The position numbers and the translations under genes were made by a program. Under the pieces are notes generated by a model that searched no databases, was not told the DNA's origin, and was given only the letters and a program-made list of their open reading frames with translations. From Chitinophagaceae bacterium (GTDB taxonomy: Bacteria; Bacteroidota; Bacteroidia; Chitinophagales; UBA10324), in contig JADKFU010000001.1 in NCBI GenBank assembly GCA_016717285.1, positions 496,001 through 560,000 of the forward strand: a DNA stretch of 64,000 nt. Reading direction: 5' to 3'. Of this stretch, positions 62,289 through 64,000 are shown piece by piece (position 1 is the first letter of the stretch; each line of letters starts with the position of its first letter).

Positions 62289-62486
62289 TTGCCTTCCACT
62301 GTAATCAGATCGTTTCATTACAATGCAGAGAGCCGGATACTCCAAGTGAGATTTAGATCCGGAGCTATTTATGAATATCTGGAAGTGCCTGAACGAATTT
62401 ACCAGGATATGAAAGTTTTTTTTTCAAAAGGAAAATTCCTGAATAACTACATCAAAGAACAATTTGAATTCAGAAAAATTAGGTAA
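62289..62486 (+). CDS. Stand-alone KTSC domain protein
   Basis: The protein has 65 residues. MPSTVIRSFHYNAESRILQVRFRSGAIYEYLEVPERIYQDMKV is the KTSC domain, named for its similarity to the C-terminus of lysyl-tRNA synthetases. The start is TTG (62289-62291): an in-frame stop at 62274 leaves no upstream ATG, and the MPSTVI start is typical of the family. Biochemical role of stand-alone KTSC proteins is unknown. Confidence 0.78.
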   Translation: MPSTVIRSFHYNAESRILQVRFRSGAIYEYLEVPERIYQDMKVFFSKGKFLNNYIKEQFEFRKIR

Positions 62487-62652
62487 AGCATGTGCTCGCT
62501 ATTCATCTTAGAACTCCATTATCCAGTGCTTCTAAGGATGTATTCCTGCCGGTAATGGTATGAACCTATGAGGCTAAAATCCCCTTGATATTTTTGGCAC
62601 TATCTGTGTCAATTGCATAATCAAATTTTTTCAATTGATAATACCACAACTG

Positions 62653-63270
62653 ATGGCAAGGGAAATAAGCACCCGGATTGGTTTTGCATTCATTTTTATA
62701 ACTCTTTTTTCTGTGGAATCTTTAGCTATGAAAAACCTTATCACCGAATCAACTTTAAATAATCATCTATCGCAAATACCAGAAACGGAAATGGAAATAG
62801 CAATTAAAAGAGATAATGATGCTGTGGCTGATAGAGACCGAAAGTTTTTAATAAAGTCTGCCGATGCCAGGATGATGGATGCAGCGGAAGGAAAACTTGC
62901 GACTGAAAAAGGAACGACGAAAGAGATCAGAGATTATGGACAGCGCATGCTAACTGATCAGGGCCTTTTGCTTGCCGAGATAAATAAACTTGCCATGAAA
63001 AAAGGAGTGGAGATACCTAATTCAATCAGCGAGAAGAAGGAGCATTTTAGAAAGAAGCTGGCAGAAGAAGAGGGAAAACATTTTGATAAAAGATTTATAC
63101 GAATGATCACTATCGATCATAAGCGGGATCTGCGCATGTTCAGGCGTGCTGAAAAATCTACTGATGAGGATATTGCGGGTTTTGCGAAAAAATTTCTACC
63201 AGTGATCCAATCTCATCTGGACGGTATTAAAGAAATAAAAAAATTACAGGAATCTGGAATAACGAATTGA
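62653..63270 (+). CDS. DUF4142 (ferritin-like) exported protein
   Basis: From the ATG at 62653 the protein has 205 residues with a signal peptide (MAREISTRIGFAFIFITLFSVESLA). The mature part is a four-helix DUF4142 domain: KFLIKSADARMMDAAEGKLATEKGTTKEIRDYGQRMLTDQ, then HFDKRFIRMITIDHKRDLRMFRRAEKS and QSHLDGIKEIKKL. DUF4142 proteins have a ferritin-like bundle and are periplasmic stress proteins of unknown reaction. The conserved His pair of some members is present in HxxDLRxF and SHL. Confidence 0.78.
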   Translation: MAREISTRIGFAFIFITLFSVESLAMKNLITESTLNNHLSQIPETEMEIAIKRDNDAVADRDRKFLIKSADARMMDAAEGKLATEKGTTKEIRDYGQRMLTDQGLLLAEINKLAMKKGVEIPNSISEKKEHFRKKLAEEEGKHFDKRFIRMITIDHKRDLRMFRRAEKSTDEDIAGFAKKFLPVIQSHLDGIKEIKKLQESGITN

Positions 63271-63339
63271 TGCAAAGCGAAAAGAATAATAAACCTGTAA
63301 TTAAAATGCATCCGTATATAAATAAAAATTAATCATTTC

Positions 63340-63579
63340 ATGTCAAACAGGGCAATTGCAAGTGAACAGATTCAAAAAAGGATTGAAATACTTGAGAAGG
63401 AAAAAAATGATGCAAGATTAAACATTGGAGCTGAGTGGCATGGACTGGAAGAAATGCTAAAGCCCGTAAATATTTTAAAATCTACTGGTTCAATGATGGT
63501 GCAAGGTTTCCTTAGCCGTGGAAAGAAAGGACTGATTCAGGTTCTGCTATCAAAACTGTTATTCAGGCGATCACATTAA
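63340..63579 (+). CDS. Hypothetical small protein, coiled coil with basic end
   Basis: The protein has 79 residues. A helical charged N-terminus (QIQKRIEILEKEKNDARLNI) leads to EEMLKPVNILKS, a Gly turn and a basic end (LLSKLLFRRSH). It resembles in plan the product at 25087-25440 and, like it, is next to a holin-X-like gene (47 bp). No family is recognised. Confidence 0.6.
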   Translation: MSNRAIASEQIQKRIEILEKEKNDARLNIGAEWHGLEEMLKPVNILKSTGSMMVQGFLSRGKKGLIQVLLSKLLFRRSH

Positions 63580-63625
63580 AAAAGCTAGACAAACAACATT
63601 TCTTGAACACAATTAAAAATAAATT

Positions 63626-64000
63626 ATGGAAGGATTAAAACAAAAAGGAAGCAGACTGCTCGAAGCAGTTGCAGATTATGCAGAGAGTTCCATCAAGCTC
63701 ATTGCATTTAAAAGTGCTGATAAGAGTGCAAGAATCTCCTCAAATTTTCTCATGATTGTAATACTGATTATCATTTTCCTATTCACTTTTAATTTATTGA
63801 ATATTGGTTTGGCGTTACTCCTCTCTATTTTGCTCGATCGGTCGTGGGCGGGCTTTATTATTCTCGGTGGATTGTATGCGATATTGGGAATATGCATTTA
63901 CCTGATGAGAGACAAACTTATTTATCAGCCATTGCTTAATGCCACCCTCCAATCCATTTTGGGAACATCTCTTAAAGCGGAGGAAGGAATTGAGAAGGTG
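63626..64000 (+). CDS. Holin-X-like membrane protein, 3' end outside the window
   Basis: The frame runs from ATG 63626 to the window end without a stop (125 codons). An amphipathic N-terminal helix (SRLLEAVADYAESSIKLIAF) is followed by two hydrophobic helices (FLMIVILIIIFLFTFNLLNIG and GFIILGGLYAILGICIYLM), then RDKLIYQPLLNATLQSIL. It is a homologue of the 25427-25858 product (PF07332-type) and, like it, partners a small coiled-coil gene. Confidence 0.72.
   Translation, partial: MEGLKQKGSRLLEAVADYAESSIKLIAFKSADKSARISSNFLMIVILIIIFLFTFNLLNIGLALLLSILLDRSWAGFIILGGLYAILGICIYLMRDKLIYQPLLNATLQSILGTSLKAEEGIEKV

Noticed and set aside
62594..62625. Sigma-54 type promoter (TTGGCAC and TTGCA) upstream of the DUF4142 gene
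   Set aside because: The two parts are 12 nt apart, far beyond the fixed spacing of sigma-54 promoters.

Overview
The window is chromosomal DNA of a member of the Bacteroidota. Four large secreted proteins end in type IX secretion (T9SS) sorting domains. Ribosome-binding sites are weak or absent, and several promoters fit the Bacteroidota form TTG-N19/21-TANNTTTG. The gene set also fits: DUF2723 membrane protein, fused E1 alpha/beta dehydrogenase, SSS symporter, RluE-type pseudouridine synthase. I see no prophage, insertion sequence, CRISPR array or rRNA. I cannot place it below phylum from this sequence alone.

Layout. 0-8.7 kb: five T9SS/surface genes on the + strand, four of them in a tight operon holding two paralogous beta-propeller proteins with a lipoprotein between. 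8.7-16.9 kb: mostly - strand housekeeping (E1 alpha/beta fusion, prs-rplY-pth). 17-25 kb: fhs, tRNA-Gln, DUF2723 protein, rlmB, a polytopic membrane protein. 25-30 kb: a small envelope operon, pepT, a lipoprotein, a cation/proton antiporter. 30-36.6 kb: pstSCAB and a porin, flanked by two Rrf2 regulators. 36.7-43.6 kb: lpdA, lolA, ftsK, pruA. 43.6-44.3 kb: a 120-bp tandem array. 44.3-49 kb: argS, arginase, arginine decarboxylase. 49-60 kb: ogt, a PhzF homologue, an esterase, tRNA-Leu, dapD, pfkA, DedA, SSS symporter, a Wzi-like barrel, a MerR regulator. 60.5-64 kb: small stress-type genes beginning with an extremely low-complexity Gln/Asn/Arg/Tyr-rich protein.

The most interesting pattern is regulatory. 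A 17-bp palindrome of the form TCTAYYAAnTnRRTAGA is seen four times, only upstream of the antiporter, pstS and the porin. These lie beside two Rrf2 regulators with an identical C-X8-C-X2-C-X5-C cysteine pattern. At pstS and the porin the site occupies the position of the -33 element, upstream of an identical TACATTTG -7 box. This suggests an Fe-S or redox-responsive Rrf2 regulon controlling phosphate entry and ion homeostasis.

A second pattern is a set of heptamer/octamer repeat families in many intergenic gaps. Their copies run into gene ends, and five genes take their stop codon from the repeat.
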